Below are positions 27,990-63,125 of a stretch of DNA of 64,000 nt, piece by piece (the stretch's first letter is position 1; each line of letters opens with the position of its first letter). The stretch covers positions 167,501 to 231,500 of the forward strand of contig JAXRKP010000127.1 in assembly GCA_037039925.1 (NCBI GenBank), written 5' to 3'. This DNA is from Doris montereyensis (taxonomy: Eukaryota > Mollusca > Gastropoda > Nudibranchia > Dorididae). The position numbers and the translations under genes are program-made. The notes below the pieces were generated by a model. It searched no databases. It was not told the DNA's origin and saw nothing but the letters and a program-made list of their open reading frames with translations.

Positions 27990-28112
27990 ATGGGGGGAGG
28001 AGGGGGAGGAGGAGGGGGAGGAGGGGGGGAGGAGGAGGGGGGAGGGAGGAGGAGAGGGGAGGGGAGGGAGGGGGAGGGGGAGGAGGAGGGGGAGGGGGAG
28101 GAGGAGGGGGGA
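27990..28112. repeat. Pure purine (GGA)n/G-rich tract
   Basis: About 120 bp of only G and A on the plus strand with many runs of three or more G, about 460 bp upstream of the MESD start codon. It produces false poly-Gly and poly-Pro ORFs. It has strong G-quadruplex or triplex potential. Confidence 0.95.
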
Positions 28113-28575
28113 ATGTCGTGGGTCGCTGTGATTTGAGGACAAAAATAAATGTCAACTTTGCTCTTTGAGTAAGTCTAAACTTCTAACCGAAGACAACGCA
28201 CTTCAGAGCAGTAAAATGGTATTCGTCTTTAGTGACATGAGTATGTTTTGAGTTCTACAAATCGTTAGAAGCAGATCTAGTGTGTAATTTTATCTTTCCA
28301 TCTTCTTTTTTGTGTGCCGAAATTTGATTTTAAACAATGCTGATAGTGTGGTATAAACACATTCCTGTCCGTTTTGACGTTTTGGAAATTACACTATGTT
28401 CTGAATCGTGTAAACTGTATGAACTGCATCACAACGACAGATGAGATTCACAAATTGAAAAGTCGAAAGTGAAAGAGGGGTAAAGGGGTGTGAGTCGCGA
28501 GAGTGAGCAGCGAGTCTGATGTTGATAAGTAAGACTTCTTACTAAGAGGAAGGTCAATAGATATATATGAGCAAC

Positions 28576-31500
28576 ATGGTTTCTTTCGGATTGAAGCCGT
28601 CATTGGTGTTGACTTATGTTTTGTGCCTATACATTTGCATATCGATGAATTTAAGTACAGCGGAGTCCCAGGACAAGAAAAACTGACGATGGTGGTAATG
28701 TCAATGAAAAATGGAAGAAGAAAGACATACGAGATTATAATGACGCTGACATGGAGAGGCTGTTCGAACAGTGGGAGGTTGTTATCTAATTTGTCACGTA
28801 TTCCTTTTTTCTCTTCACCCTTTCTGTTTGTTTTGAATATAAATCTGCATTATATTGTTGATTAAAAATCAGTATGATGCCACAAGTTGGAGTAAACATA
28901 AAGATCTATCAAAGTATCATCTAGATCTAGATCTCTAGATATAATCTATATTATAATATTAAAGGAAGATTTCCGTAGATATGCACACCGCTTTCAAAGG
29001 GAAGGATTTCCATAGTCGTGGGTACATCCAAGGATGTGACTGAGAGAACAAAAGTTTGGGATAAAAAGATGGGAGAGGGGGCACTCCTTTAAGAATTTAT
29101 GTTCTGTTTGACCCGAGAAAGTTAATGTAACTGTAACTAAAATAGTGGTTTTATTTCTTGATGCCAAATAGTGTTACCTATCAGATACAGAAGTCTCCGT
29201 AAAATGTACAGTCCACAGGTGACAAATCAATTGTGCATTTTGACAGAGTTAACGACTACGACCCATTACTGTGTATTTACATTGCCATTCTATTGTTTGA
29301 CCCAAAATACATGTAAACTCCCTCTCTTTTTTCTTGTTTGTTATTTGTACGGGTTTGTTTGTTGTTCACTGGTTTGAGGACAAGACCCAATAAAAGCCTT
29401 CTCATAGATCTGTTACATTTTCTTCCATCACTCATGATTACAACAAGGGGGACATGTTGAGGACATTCGTTTAGGCAACAATTTTTAATTGTTGACACGC
29501 GCATCATATTGAGTACGATCTCTGTGGGTAAAAGTGATACAAGACCTTTCTCAGGATTTCACCGTGATCAAAAAGAGACAGAGCCGAACAGACTGTCGGT
29601 ATGGCAGACCTATTGAGTCAGGGAGTGAAGGGATGGGTAAAGGTGACCGGGCCAAGACATCACAACTAGTTGCATAATTGTTATGTAAGGGTACACAGGG
29701 TTAACATAGCAAAAAGAGATTATCAAATTTATTTTTACAGGAATCGACTCTGTTAAATGCAACAAATTGGAGACAGACTTACGAAAACATGTTGCATTTT
29801 TGCTAAATCAAGGCATCTGTTGTTGCATTTTAATGGGATAATTAGTGTTGTAAAATTCGGTTACATGGGGGGAAAAGTGCATTATGACAAGACGTGCAAT
29901 TTGGGGAGACTACTGTAAGTATTTTTTATTGAGTATTGATGTATCTATTCTATCTTATATGACTTTTATTCAGGGGGGAGGAGACCTCCTCCCCTCCTAT
30001 TCCCTTCTTTGTTTTCAGTAGGTTCTCACATAATCCGAGTCCCCCCACTCTTTATTTTTTAACTGTTTTCACACAATCAGGGGGGGGGACCTCTGCACTT
30101 TATTCCCATTAAAGAATTTGGCATGGGTATTCTTATCTGGCCAACCATTCCTTGTATCAAGGACATCAATTGTTAGGAGTATCAGGGAAGGCTGCCAGAC
30201 CAATTGTCATATTGCTCCGTGACTGGCTTCAGTTCAGTCATTTTTGCCAATCTGACATGACAAGGTGAGACTAAGACGATTTAAAATAATTTAGTTGAAT
30301 TCTTGACTTTATTTTTTGCTTTTATGTATGACCATATTTTCTCAATGTGAAACTCAGTAGGAGTAGGAGTAATTTGCAGAAAAATTTGCATAATACTGCT
30401 TATAAATCTGTTATAATAACAAAAGTATCTTTTGAAAATCTATCACAATCCCTGAAGGTTTAACCCCTCTCAACTGAGATTGAACATGAAAGAAAATGCT
30501 TTTTGTCAGTGTTGGTAGAAATTTGATTTTATCATACAGAGATACTTTAAAGAAAGACAGAAACCAGTATAAATATTAGAAAAAAATTTTTTTTATGAAA
30601 AAAAAAAACTATATCATGAAATGGATTACGGTACTCTGTTTTCATATTATTTTCCGAGCCAATGGGGTCCAAACAGAGCTTCTCTCAAACCTTAAAGAAT
30701 CTTTACCTCTTTTAAAAAAAAATTATGAAACTACTATGGTATCCTTGTCTTTAATATTATTTTATAATTTAATTTGATGGTAAACACATTGTATGCAGAT
30801 CAAATTTGAATTGTTTATGAAACTACTACTTGTAAAAGAAAGCAATGTAATACAAGGAGATTTTCATGGTCCAGTCAAATAGAACATAATTATTTTTTTC
30901 TTTGCACTTAAGGACGCAGATGAAGATGAACTAGAGGAGGATGAATTACCAGAATGGAAACGTGAACCACCTAAGGTAGACATATCCAAGGTTGACCCTA
31001 GTGATCCAGAGGGAATGCTTAAAATGACTAAAAAAGGAAAGACGTTAATGATGTTCGCCAACAGTTTCAGGTAAGCGTTTTTGAAAATAAAAAAGGCATT
31101 CTACTTTTTTTTCATCTTTGCTATCAAAGGATGGGTATTTTTTTAAATCAGTAGTAAAATACACTCCTCGTAAGCCAAGATAACTTCTATAAAATAAAGG
31201 AAAGTCGAAAATCACTTTTTGAAGTAGAATCTCATATATATTTTTTTTAAATTTCATGTGTTTGGATTTTATTTTTGAAATTTAGCAGGAAGTTTTATAT
31301 ATCTAACCTATGCATTGACAGTAATACTCAAGCATTGACGTACCAGTTACTATAAAGAAAAAGACAAAGATATAACTGAATGAGTGAATTTGAAGTGCAG
31401 TTAGGGATATTTTGTTTATTACATTATAAAGTTTCTTCATGCCAAGGGCAGGGATTCGGTAGTGGGTAGAGCCCTGCCAATGGTTGAAATTTTCTCTATT

Positions 31501-34500
31501 TTTTTTTAGAGCAAAATCGACCCCCCTGGTCCAGGTAGGTGGATCGACACCTAGTCCCATTGGAGACGGATGGTAAAAGGAGGTCCTGTATGCAGATCAC
31601 AACACTATGTGCATGTTAAAGATCCCTTGGCTGTTTACTGGGCAAAATTAACAACCCTACCAAAAACTCCGAAATCACCTTAGTTGTGTATGTGGATAAA
31701 TCAAATCAAATTTAAAAAATTTGCAAGGGGTGTGGTGTTATGGACACCAAACTGTCTGAGGTAGGTCTAAACGTGACTCAGATGTGAATGAGAACCCAGC
31801 TATAGGTAGAGAAAGATCTTGTCAGAGCGTTATTACGAAGCACCTAACAGGTTGTTGTACTCTCAGGAAGTTGAGAAGGACTTAAAATGAAATGGCCTGC
31901 TGGGGGATAAAAGATGTGCAGTCGGTGAACCTGCACTTGTGTGGGGATACAGACTATAAATCCGTCTTTATCTTCTATCTTTAAACTGATATTTTTAGAA
32001 TTTGCTCTTTGCATTGTAACTTATGGGACTCTCTTTCTGTCTTATCTTTAATTTTTGGAAACAGGATAGGTCTAGCAGTCAAGAATTAGTAAAATAAAGT
32101 TACTGTCTATTCATCCTATTCATCTTAACTACATCTGTAATGGACACAGGATTGTCTGTCTTTGTTTGTCTTTCGCTCAATAATTTGGCTGTTTGCATCT
32201 CACTTTTTATTTTCCGTTTTATTACATTTCTGTATTGCTCTTTACAGGTAATCCAACAGAGGAAGAGACTGAGAAAATCTCTAGTTTGTGGCATGGCAGT
32301 CTTTTTAATGCTCATATTGACACTCAAAAGTAAGTTTTTTTAACTGAGGGGGAAAACTATCTAGTCTTTGTTTAAAGTTAGTTAGAAAAAGGGATATAAT
32401 ATAAATGTAATTTATAATGGAGTTTATGACGCCAGTGTCCAAAGGGTAAGGCTGTCAGACTTTGGATCATGAGGTCCTGGGTTTGAATATTGGCAAAGCT
32501 AGGCCCGACGGTGTATTCCTTGGGAAAAACACATAACACGCATTTCCCCACTCGACCCAGGTGCAAATGGGTACACACTTTTGATTGAGAGTAAAAATAT
32601 GCTCAAGACTAGCGTCGTGTCCAGGGGTAATTATTATCAGCTGTCTGCTTTACACTATAGAAACTGGTATAAGCTCCGGCTCTATGGGCTGTAATGGCCT
32701 TGAACAAATTTTACTTTTGTAATGGATTTTGAACATTATTTCAATGGGCTGAAAAAGTTTGCTAGATCTTGCATTTTAAATGAATAAATTCACGGCCAAA
32801 CGATTTGCTGAATTTGGCCGGTGTCACCTTTGTTTTGATTGATTGATTTTGTGCGTCCAAATTTTCAAAACCTCGTTCTTTCTGCTTGTTTTAATTTGAC
32901 AGATATGTTGTTGGCAATGACAGAGTTTTATTCATGCTGAAAGACGGCTCTAAAGCGTGGCAGGTAAAGGACTATCTTGTCAAACAACCTCGGTGTGTAG
33001 AGGTTTCCATTGAGGGGCAGAACTTCCTGGTGCTGGTGCTGACACAGTGAGTTTTGTTTTTTCCTGTCGTTTTTTTTTTTTGGGGGGGTTTTTTCGTCTG
33101 TCTGCTTTTCAACAAAGATGTTTGTTCATGAAGGAATCTGAGGGGTATCGCTGAATTAGATGTTATCCAGGCTTGCTTTTACAATGCCTATGGTATTATA
33201 ATTGAATGTTTGACTGTTTTAAGCCTATTTAGTTTAACGATGCCTGACGGGTGCAAAACATACCGTTCTATTTATTAGGTCAGCAGCTTCATTGTCTCTC
33301 AAGTCCTTAATAACCCACACAAGAAATCATTTAATTCTAAATAGTATGAAATATTTTCATGCCTTCTCCCATCTGAGATTTATTCTTCTTCCTGTGTCAG
33401 GTCACAATTTCATAGTGAAGACTTGTACCTAAGCCTGTTTAATCTTCTTCTTAACTTCTTATCTCCAGTATTGTTTTTTAGCTATGTTTTGTTGCTTTTC
33501 TTTTTCATGACATTCATTTTTTTTTCATGTGCCTATATTCTTACTGTTACTTCCAGCTAATGTATAATAATGCACGCACATGTTGCTTCTGATGCCTGCA
33601 TTTGTTTCGGCTAAAACTAGACTGCAAGGGAATATTGTAGTAGTATCTTTTTTCAAACACTATTTATTATACATATCATATCATCTCATCTCATCTATCT
33701 GCATCGTGCCGTGTGGCTCATAAAGTGAAAGTAAAGTAAAGTTCCTTCAAGGCCATCACGGCTCAAAGAGCCGTAGCGAACCCTGTTTCTATAGCATGAA
33801 ACGGAACAGGTGAAAATAATCACCTCCTAGACAGAACGCTAGTCTTGACGCAGATTTGTACTCCTCCCAAGCTAGTGCTTGTACCCATTTTGCACCTGGG
33901 TCGAGTGGGGAAAATGCGTGTTAAGTGTCTTTCCCAAGGAACACAACGCTGGGCCTGACTTTGCAGCCAGGATTCGAACCCAGGACCTCATGATCCCGTC
34001 CGGCAGCCTAACCACCCAGCCACCGATGCCATATGTGGCACATTTAAGGCCTTGATATATTGTCTCCACTCTTTTTTGTTGCTTACTGCGGTCCTTGTTT
34101 CATTCCAGGTCTTTCATCCTGCCCTTGTTCTTTCCTTCTCCGCTGTGATTTATAGATATGATATTGAAGGATTATAATTAAAGATACAATGAAGAATTTT
34201 TGTATAATGTCAACAATACCTCTATTCAAAACATTGTTCATTCCTCAAATGCTTTTATAATAATAGTCATATAGCTATGATCAATTATATTTGATTCCTT
34301 TTAATATCTTTTGCTGAGTTTGCCTTTTCATTCATGAATACCAGCTAATAATAATAATATTGTTTGATGCATTCACAGCATGTTTCTTCACATTTAATGT
34401 TAAATGTTATCATTGTTATCATTGCATTACTTTGTTTTAACTTTGCATGAATAAAAGTTCATCACGTCTATGTTATATTTTTCCATGTAGGACTCAGCAT

Positions 34501-34553
34501 CTAACAAGGAGGATTCAACAAGCAAACAAAAGAAAAATAAGGAGGAATTGTGA
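28576..34553 (+). CDS. MESD: MESD, LRP-receptor chaperone of the ER
   Basis: Complete five-exon gene: 28576-28777, 30913-31070, 32248-32329, 32903-33046 and 34491-34553. MESD (Boca in flies) folds the beta-propeller/EGF modules of LDL-receptor-related proteins, including LRP5/6, so it supports Wnt signalling. The start ATG opens a hydrophobic signal peptide (LVLTYVLCLYICI). Then come the family motif DIRDYNDADMERLFEQWE, an acidic stretch, DPEGMLKMTKKGKTLMMF, GNPTEEET, SSLWHGSLFNAHID and VLFMLKDGSKAW, a Lys-rich tail and a C-terminal KEEL ER-retention signal. Expected length is about 215 residues, against 234 in human. Three single-base breaks: an extra A in the A5 run 28678-28682, an extra A at 31060-31061, and one missing C at 33026-33027. 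With them allowed for, every splice phase closes and the stop falls right after KEEL. I read them as sequence errors. The same-strand ORFs running through the last exon are out of frame. Confidence 0.95.
28780..30912. other. MESD intron 1, nothing coding seen
   Basis: Non-coding, with a CTAGAT patch near 28920 and G-runs near 29985 and 30080. Confidence 0.5.
31443..31711 (+). mobile_element. SINE-B
   Basis: Plus-orientation copy in MESD intron 2: GTCCAGGTAGGTGGATCGAC core and AAATCAAATCAAATTT tail. Confidence 0.85.
31728..31985 (+). mobile_element. SINE-C (new repeat family), partial
   Basis: Shares ACTCAGATGTGAATGAGAACCCAGCTATAGGTAGAG-type blocks and CTGCTGGGGGATAAA..GATGTGCAGT with 37240-37625 and the complement of 47925-48235. 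It sits directly after a SINE-B. Confidence 0.75.
32427..32712 (+). mobile_element. SINE-A
   Basis: Plus-orientation copy 98 bp after the 32329 MESD donor: GATCATGAGGTCCTGGGTTTGAA head and GGGCTGTAATGGCCTTGAA tail. Confidence 0.87.
33738..34032 (-). mobile_element. SINE-A
   Basis: Minus-orientation full-length copy in the last MESD intron; B-box complement GGATTCGAACCC is intact. Confidence 0.87.
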
Positions 34554-35079
34554 TGGTGAAAGACAGCGCAGTAGCTCTCAAAGGAACCCCGAGTCTAATA
34601 TACAAACAGCTCCCAAGGCACACATGGCATTTACTCTCATTTTCCTAATGCGTTATGATGGTGCTGAGTTGTTTTACTTTTGTGTAATAGAATCGAAGAG
34701 TGTGTGTGTGTGTGAGGTATTAAAATATTGGTAAGCTATTACTTTAGTAGGACCTTTTTTAGAAATTGATTTCTTTAAATGTATTTTTTTAATGAAAATT
34801 AGGTGATAGAAAGTGATCTTATGTGTTGAACGTCCTCTGAGTTTTTCATATTTTGTGAGTGCATTATATGTGTGCTTAGTGAGCCTTTTTGTGTCCCTTC
34901 CTTTCTTGTCTTTATATGGGAGTTGGGTTGTTTTTTTTGGTTGTTGTTGGGGGGGGGGATTTTTTCCTTTCTTAGTTCATCAGATTGAAAATGCATATAA
35001 TATATATCTATATGTTCTCTTCATCTCATAGTATGAGTGTTTGCTTTCGACAGCTTGCTGAATTTATTTTGTCACTGAA

Positions 35080-35085
35080 AATAAA
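35080..35085 (+). promoter_or_regulatory. Candidate MESD polyadenylation signal
   Basis: A canonical AATAAA lies about 527 bp after the MESD stop codon on the same strand, in an AT-rich 3' region with no other coding signal. Further AATAAA hexamers at about 38090 and elsewhere could serve distal sites. Position and motif are seen; use is inferred. Confidence 0.4.
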
Positions 35086-35099
35086 GTGAATGCTGTTAC

Positions 35100-36430
35100 A
35101 TCTGTATGACATTACGATGTTTTCAATGTCAAAATTTGGCAGTCAGTATTTTATGGAGTTTTGTATTTGTATACTTCATAACTGTAATTCTCTCCTTTCC
35201 CTGTGAATCTCCTTTAGATGGTTTATGAATGTTTGGAAATGATTTATTCTTTTGAATGTAGTGAAGCCAACATTTAATTTTCACATCAACAATGTTAAAT
35301 TATCTAGTTTTTGGCTTAATTGCATTTGTAATAATGGAATTTATTTTTGTCTAATTGATTTTGATTGTGTGCAGTACTACTACCAGTGAGCTTCTTTGAA
35401 ATTAGCATTGGCCTTTCATCTACTATCTTCTAGCTGTTTCCTCATAATTGTCATAATTCTCCCAGAGATATAACGTATGTGTTGATAGATATGTTAATTT
35501 CCTATGGGGGAAAATCTGATTTAATTGATATTACATAATACTTACTGAACCATAATGATGTCACAAAACATTCCTTTATTGTCTTATTTGTTAATATTCA
35601 TTTGTTATTATTGTTACAATTTTGAAATTTTGTTTTTGTCATGTTTTGTTTGGGGGGGGGGGTTGGTGTCTGTCATTTCTTTTTTTAAACAGTCTCTCTT
35701 GAAACCACGCAGTTTGCTTTTAAATCACTGTCTGATTAAGCCATTCGTGCATTCATTTTGCAAAGCAGTTGGCTAAAGGCGGTAGTAAAATTTGATCATT
35801 CTGAGAGCATCATTACTGCTTGTTTCTTGCTGTGTATTAGTCTTTGTCCATGTGGGCATAAGCATTTAGTATATTTACATCTAAATATGTATGTGTAGCG
35901 TTAAGTTTTAATGTTTTTGAACGGGGTGTTTGAGTCAAATTTGTACTATTTTGGTTTTAAAAAAGACAGTGAATGCATCTTTTTATATCTTCCTCATGGT
36001 TTGCAATGCATTATATTTTTATCTTAGTATTCAAAGGAATGTCTTTTGCTGTTTTTTTCTTGTGATCAGTTTTTTAAATTTATCTACACAAGTAGTATAA
36101 CAAATTACTTGTACTTTATTATATAAGCACAACCATGGCCCAAGCTATTTCTAATGCATATTGAAAATGGACAAGAGATTCCTTTTTTATAGTGTTATTC
36201 TGGCTGATGATGTCATAATATTATCTTCACTCAGCGACAACAATGCCATTAAGATGAGTATTAGACGTGAGTGATACCATTCTAACTTTTAATTATAAAA
36301 ATATTGAAAATGACACTGACAGTTTAGGTGAATCAAAATTCTGCTCAAAGGTTGGAAAACAATGAAACTATCCGTAATAAATTAATCATTTCTAGTAAAA
36401 AAATCCCTCAAATGGAGAAGATCTTGGGAT
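35100..36430. other. No feature recognised downstream of MESD
   Basis: AT-rich non-coding sequence, probably a long 3' UTR or intergenic. A G-run lies at about 35653-35662. Confidence 0.45.
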
Positions 36431-36852
36431 CACTACACGAAAAATATGGTTACTCTCAGTGGCCTGGCAACAGAGCCTTTAATGCACAAAGAACGATCGG
36501 CTCAGAATTATACCTATAGATAAGTCCCCTTAAAGGATCACTTACGAGGAGGGTTGGGAAATCTTTTGCTGTTGTATTTTATTTTCTCTCTTTTATTGAG
36601 TAATTACGAAGACCAAAATAAATACATTATTATGTTGTACAAAATCAAAATATATATTTGTCCATGCAAAAGCCATTGTGTGTTATTAATATTAATGTTA
36701 TACACCTGTTGTTGATTTTTTACAGATCTAGTTCACTCATAAATTATGAGTTACACTTACCATGTAGCCTGTGTACAGCATTGGTTCATGTAACTTCAAT
36801 CACAACGTGTCAGTATTCATTTTGTTTCAAGTTGTGCTTGTGTTTTGTTTTG

Positions 36853-37222
36853 CAGTGCTATTGTTTGTCTGTTTTGTTTTTCAGTGCTATTGTTTGTCAT
36901 TTTGTTTAGCAGTGCTATTGTTTTCTGTTTTGTTTTTCAGTGCTATTGTTTGTCTGTTTTGTTTAGCAGTGCTATTGTTTGTCTGTTTTGTTTAGCAGTG
37001 CTATTGTTTGTCTGTTTTGTTTTTCAGTGCTATTGTTTGTCTGTTTTGTTTAGCAGTGCTATTGTTTGTCTGTTTTGTTTAGCAGTGCTATTGTTTGTCT
37101 GTTCTGTTTAGCAGTGCTATTGTTTGTCTGTTTTTGTTTAGCAGTGCTATTGTTTGTCTGTTTTGTTTAGCAGTGCTATTGTTTGTCTGTTTTGTTTTGC
37201 AGTGCTATTGTTTTGTCTGTTT
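36853..37222. repeat. 29-bp minisatellite, about 12-13 copies
   Basis: Unit CAGTGCTATTGTTTGTCTG followed by TTTTGTTTAG or TTTTGTTTTT, repeated head to tail with a 29-bp period and few variants. Because 29 is not a multiple of three, it gives open frames with a three-unit period and no coding meaning. Confidence 0.95.
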
Positions 37223-37239
37223 TGCTCTGTTATTTCATA

Positions 37240-37625
37240 TGATGGGTGGGGACAGCGGTTGACGAGGAAGGGTAGAGATGTTATAGTATAGGCTGTGATG
37301 GTTTGCTCACTCATAGGTATCGTAGCGAAACCGTAGTGTTGCGAGTTTGTAATCACGACGACACTGGTTAAAACCCCATGGCTGGCTCAGGTGTTTTTTC
37401 TACAACATTGTACTGTTATGAAAGGTATTTCACTCTGCTTTCCTCACTTGACTCCGATGTGAATGAGTACCCAGCTGTAGGTAGAGAAAGATCTTATATT
37501 TTATGCCCCTCAGGTTTTGAAGGACTGGATGATACGGCCTGTTGGGAGATAAATGATGTACAGTCTGTGAGCCTGCACATGTGCGGGGATACAGACTAAA
37601 AATTTATCGTTATCTTTAGAAGGCG
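37240..37625 (+). mobile_element. SINE-C, longest copy
   Basis: Contains a possible tRNA-like head (GTGATGGTTTGCTCACTCAT, then CTGGTTAAAACCCC as a B-box-like motif) and the family body ending GAGCCTGCAC and GGGGATACAGAC. Confidence 0.7.
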
Positions 37626-38892
37626 TTGGAGAATTAAAAGTATCTTGTTGAATTAATGTAGCACTTATGGTATCTAGTCAATACTATGACTATGAGAGGG
37701 TATTGTTTGCATTTAGAATTTAGATAGTGACAGGGATTTTGAAAGCTTAGTGCAGTGTTTTAGTCTGTTTTTGTAACGATTGAGAGAGTTTTTTAATGTT
37801 TAACAAGTAGCAGACTTATTACAAATCTCTTATACTATGTTTGCACAACTAGTGTGTTTTAACGATTGAATGCTTTAATCCTCTTTTTGATTCCTTTATC
37901 TGGTGGCAATACATCTTGCTTGGATGTTTAATGTATAACATAAGAAACTGTGTTTTATGCATGGATGAATGAATTTGATATTTGAAACGATTTATGCAGA
38001 ATGGTTCATCCCATTTCTTGTGTCTGCTAGTAATGGTGCTGGTATTTTCTGAAAAACTCATTGAGTCATTATATATACTATGTTATTCAATAAACAAAAG
38101 AAAAACAATATGCGTAATGTTACTTTGATTTTTTTTTAGAAAACTTACTCTGTAAATATCTTGTCTGTAAAATTAAAACTTATCTTCTCAGTTTGATTGG
38201 TCAAGTAGGCCTACTGATAATTCATGTGATATATTTTTAAAAAAGGTAAAAGTTGATGATACATATAATGGGCGCTTTCGTGTTTTCACTATCACTGTTC
38301 TTATCCATGTCTTTCTATGTATTACTATGCACATGTATTATTACTACTGTGCTTTCTGGAGAAAGTGAGCAGTTGATGGGCACTACTAGTAGTGCCACTA
38401 GGTTCTTCTTCTCTTCTTTCCTTTCACTATTTCATTTATCAATTACCTCTTAATTCACCTTGAGATCACCGCATAGTAATATGGTGGACGGGTAAATTTC
38501 GACGAAAACAAACAATTCTGGAGAAAAGGTTTTGCTGTAAATGTCAAATTTAAAAAAAAATGTTTATATCTTATTCTTAAATGTCCAAGTAAAAGTCGAG
38601 AAGACCATGACAGGCAGCCAGGCATGAACTGCTTTGGTTTTTTTATCTGTCTCAAAATAATGTCTAGGGAGCTACATTGGGACCAGGATAATCAAAAGGA
38701 GATGGGCAGGCAGAGGGACAGAGAGAGATTGAGATGAGAGAGACTTGTTATTTCCAAGTTATAAAATGTCATCTCCTTAATCCGGAAAAAAGATCCTAGT
38801 ACTACCAGAGACAAGACAACAATAACAAAATATGAAGAGATCTGATTGCGAAAGTTGTACACATAAGAGTAAAACAACTAAAGAAGTCTTAA

Positions 38893-39436
38893 CTCTCTGA
38901 GTGCCAATTACCGATCTACCAGTGCTACTGTTAGCTTGTTCTATGCCAAACGCCAATGTAGCAATTGTAGACGGTCATTTCCTCATAATTTCTGTTTCGT
39001 AGGCTAATACTGCAAAAATTGTGAGGAGAGCAAATTAATACATAGCGTTTGGCATAGAACAAGCTAGCGGAAGTACCGATAGATCGGCAACTGGCACTCA
39101 GTGCTTATCAAAGCTATATCGATGGTGAAAGTCATAAACCATGTAAGTCCAATTTTGGATGTTTTGAGAAAATCAAAGAAAAAGATGTGCATTTTAATCT
39201 ATGTTCACAGACATACACGGTTTGCAAGTGTCAAAAACTAAACCCAATAGGGATACACAGATTGCTCATTTGGTTATTATACGAGTTTCTATTGATTTTT
39301 GTGCCACAGATCCTAACTAGACGAAGCTTTCTAATATTGAAAAAGTGAAAAGAAAGGTGTTACTAATTTTAGACTTATGCAGTTTGCAAAAAATTAATCT
39401 GAAGTGGAGCAATAGCTTTTTCAGCACTCAAATGAG
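38893..39436. mobile_element. Non-autonomous piggyBac-like element
   Basis: Flanked on both sides by TTAA (38889-38892 and 39437-39440). Ends are CTCTCTGAGTGCC and the complement CTCATTTGAGTGC, the CYCTYTGAGTGCC-like form of piggyBac termini. The left 210 bp forms a second long inverted repeat (38893-38955 against about 39040-39102, sharing TAGCTTGTTCTATGCCAAACGC). No transposase ORF. Confidence 0.8.
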
Positions 39437-40645
39437 TTAAGATTAACACAAACTGAAAGATTGTTCAGAAAAGACAAAGGAAAGTCTTTTGGCCCCATCA
39501 TAAGAAAAGACGGTTCAGAGAAATTGAAGACATCGTGAGATAGAGGCCAAAAGAAACAAGTACCAAAAAAATAATCGACAATAGCTGAAGAGAGTACACA
39601 GACACATTGCACCAATTTTAACATTTCTTAGCTTATATACATATACATGTACTTAGCTGAGAAATGGGGATATGATCATCTGTGTCTGTCACATGTTAAT
39701 GGTTCCTAAGAGCATTGTTACAGGGCCCCATCACACGTACTAGCCCTAAATCAAAATCTTCCCTTTCTTCACCAACATGTATTGTAACACTTTCCTTCTG
39801 ATCTCCATCATCATGTGGGTAATTAAAAGATAAAGATAAAGGTGGATTTTTAGTCCATATCCCAGCACAAGCAACCCCATTAAACATGAAACATGTTTTC
39901 TTGTAATATAAATATTTCATTCACTTCTTCATTACACAGTTTTCTTTGATAACTATTTTCAGTGTAATCTGTATAATGTGTTCATTAACATCTCTGCTAT
40001 TAAATCAAATCAGTATTGTAAAGCCTTACTACATAACACACGTCATAGGTCAACGGATCTCAGGTGTCGCCAGATCTTTTTTCATCATGGACTCCCTTTG
40101 TTTGGAACACAAAAACAGGAGAGAGACAGAGACAGCGAGAGAGAACACATCACTCTTTAGGGTTTCAAAGACAAATAAGAATTTGAAGTATAATTACAGA
40201 AGCACACCTCATGTTTATATTTAAGCATTCTTTAATAATATAAATACATGTAACACATAAGATGAATATTTTTTTTTAATTTAAAAGAAATGCCTTTCTA
40301 AAAATTAACAACCACATTCACAAGTTCTGAAGAATATAAGATTTAAATGAACAGCGGTAAATTTTCCTCCTTAACAGAGCAGTCGGCTCAATTGAGAATT
40401 GACCATCTTACCCTGCACCATCGCTTTATATCTTTTCCTTCTTATTTATCCTTTTTCGTCTGTTTGCACACTCAAACGTATCCGTTATTACCAGTTACCC
40501 CAGCATTTTCATACTTGTGTTGGAATGTTGCGACCTTTCTTTCGATTTTGATATGAAACCTGCAAGCCACACCAAATCCTGCCTTATGTTTTATCTCCTA
40601 TCTCCCCCCCACCCATTGTTAGTCAAATGCAAATAATCAACAGTA

Positions 40646-62868
<22,223 letters not shown>

Positions 62869-63037
62869 ATTGTAAACAAGGACTTAACACGACAATTTGT
62901 ATTGTCCACAGTGCCGTTTACTTGTTACTAATGAGAAAGTTTATGGAATGAAGTGTTTCCACATTTGTTACAAAGGTGCACTACATATTCATCGCTAAAA
63001 CCCAATTGTCGGCAAAGGCAAAAGTGTGCTTGATTTA

Positions 63038-63125
63038 TTTGATTTGATTTTACCCACATTCACATCAAAGGTGATCTCAAGGGAGCTTGGTAGGATTTAG
63101 AAAACTTTACACCGGACTGCCCTGT
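63038..63125 (-). mobile_element. SINE-B tail fragment
   Basis: Minus-orientation 3' end: ATTTGATTTGATTTTACCCAC, CAAAGGTGATCTCAAG and CCGGACTGCCCTGT. It lies about 170 bp upstream of the TEX9 start codon. Confidence 0.8.

Noticed and set aside
27888..28155. Proline-rich and glycine-rich ORFs
   Set aside because: Produced by the purine tract; no gene signals.
34447..34734. 95-residue plus-strand ORF over the last MESD exon
   Set aside because: It reads the exon out of frame; the frame ending KEEL then stop is the one that fits MESD.
36658..37111. Cys/Val/Leu-rich repeated peptide ORFs
   Set aside because: Frames through the 29-bp minisatellite; the period is not a multiple of three.
36853..37222. 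Possible CRISPR-like array
   Set aside because: Repeats are contiguous without unique spacers, and the DNA is eukaryotic.
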